Part shown: in pieces, positions 63,810-64,000 of the stretch | How the letters are laid out: every line of letters begins with the position of its first letter | Numbering within the stretch: position 1 is the first letter of the stretch | Assembly: GCA_022841825.1 (NCBI GenBank) | Contig: JALHQT010000003.1 | Span: 186,001-250,000 of the forward strand | Reading direction: 5' to 3' | DNA length: 64,000 bases | Source: Anaerolineae bacterium | Lineage (GTDB): Bacteria > Chloroflexota > Anaerolineae > Aggregatilineales > Phototrophicaceae | Position numbers and translations under genes: made by a program | Notes under the pieces: generated by a model | What the model saw: the letters and a program-made list of their open reading frames with translations, nothing else | Databases searched by the model: none | What the model was told of the DNA's origin: nothing

Positions 63810-64000
63810 CTACACATTCGTCCACGCGGGCGTCTCGGTCGGGTAGTCGAGCAGCGCTTGCAGGTCGCTGTCGAGCCACATCAGCGTCAAGCCGCAGCCT
63901 TCCATGTTGAGCGAGGTCGCCAGCTCGCCGACGACGGGCTTGTAGAGGTCAATGCCCGCCGCCGCCAGCCGCTTGTGGATGTCGCCGTACATGACGAACA
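63810..64000 (-). CDS. dhaK: Dihydroxyacetone kinase subunit DhaK-like, C-terminal end (partial)
   Basis: The gene runs off the right edge. The visible 63 residues, VMYGDIHKRLAAAGIDLYKP then VVGELATSLNMEGCGLTLMWL and DSDLQALLDYP, match the C-terminus of DhaK (vG.y.TSl.maG.SlTll). The track start at 63992 is internal. DhaK binds dihydroxyacetone covalently through a His not visible here. Confidence 0.8.
   Translation of the reverse strand, partial: FVMYGDIHKRLAAAGIDLYKPVVGELATSLNMEGCGLTLMWLDSDLQALLDYPTETPAWTNV

Overview
The window is a GC-rich bacterial chromosome segment, almost fully coding, that looks most like a member of Chloroflexota (Anaerolineae-like). This is an inference from gene content: several ABC sugar and amino-acid uptake operons without outer-membrane genes, many lipoproteins and secreted proteins with Thr/Pro linkers, an FHA protein with a Pro-rich linker, a CruF-type carotenoid enzyme, a Flp-type pilin, AddA, ClpC, and groESL under CIRCE control. 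No rRNA, IS transposase, phage gene, CRISPR array or replication origin was seen. One tRNA (Gly, CCC) is present.

Layout. 0-5.7 kb: end of an ABC-2 permease, a Uma2 nuclease-fold protein, a NERD membrane protein, a CruF-like carotenoid enzyme, a secreted NTF2-like protein and two membrane proteins. 5.8-12.3 kb: CUT1 sugar ABC operon (binding protein plus two permeases), a secreted beta-repeat protein and a FucI-family isomerase. 12.4-20 kb: ppk1, a repeat-invaded asnB, an inserted TPR membrane protein and a pilin-like stalked adhesin. 20-22.4 kb: groESL with two CIRCE-like operators. 22.4-29.7 kb: a two-component system (HK/RR), an ApbE/SH3/ferric-reductase-like operon and a LiaF-like membrane protein, tied together by an identical 19-bp direct-repeat box. 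29.7-37.7 kb: VOC protein and TetR with shared operators, a membrane protein, AddA, a second TetR with an operator nested in its promoter, and two membrane proteins. 37.7-43.4 kb: phosphoesterase, lipoprotein, cyclophilin, FHA protein, tRNA-Gly, an isoprenoid-synthase-fold protein and a CoA-binding protein. 43.4-49 kb: complete branched-chain amino-acid type ABC operon. 49-57.6 kb: lipoprotein, VapBC-like pair, beta-propeller, monooxygenase, ClpC, sugar transferase and thioesterase. 57.7-64 kb: second sugar ABC operon ending in a GH3 (NagZ-like) hydrolase, then DhaL and the end of DhaK.

The most unusual signal is not a gene. Several families of short dispersed palindromes occupy intergenic space: a GTAGGG(A/G)CG...C(G/T)CCCTAC family, often paired around a GATTC-containing spacer; a GTGCGNN heptad hairpin family; a CCTCACCCC...GGGGTGAGG family; and a GAGAGCCGCTTCAGCGGC / CCTGAAGC-TTTGA-GCTTCAGG family. 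They nest in one another, lie in-frame inside asnB, extend a lipoprotein leader, and supply start or stop codons of other genes. The second strong signal is the TTTAAG-N5-TTTAAG box shared by the two-component operon and the flavin/heme operon. The third is an insertion of a TPR gene at the 3' end of asnB, flanked by a 54-bp copy of the asnB terminus.
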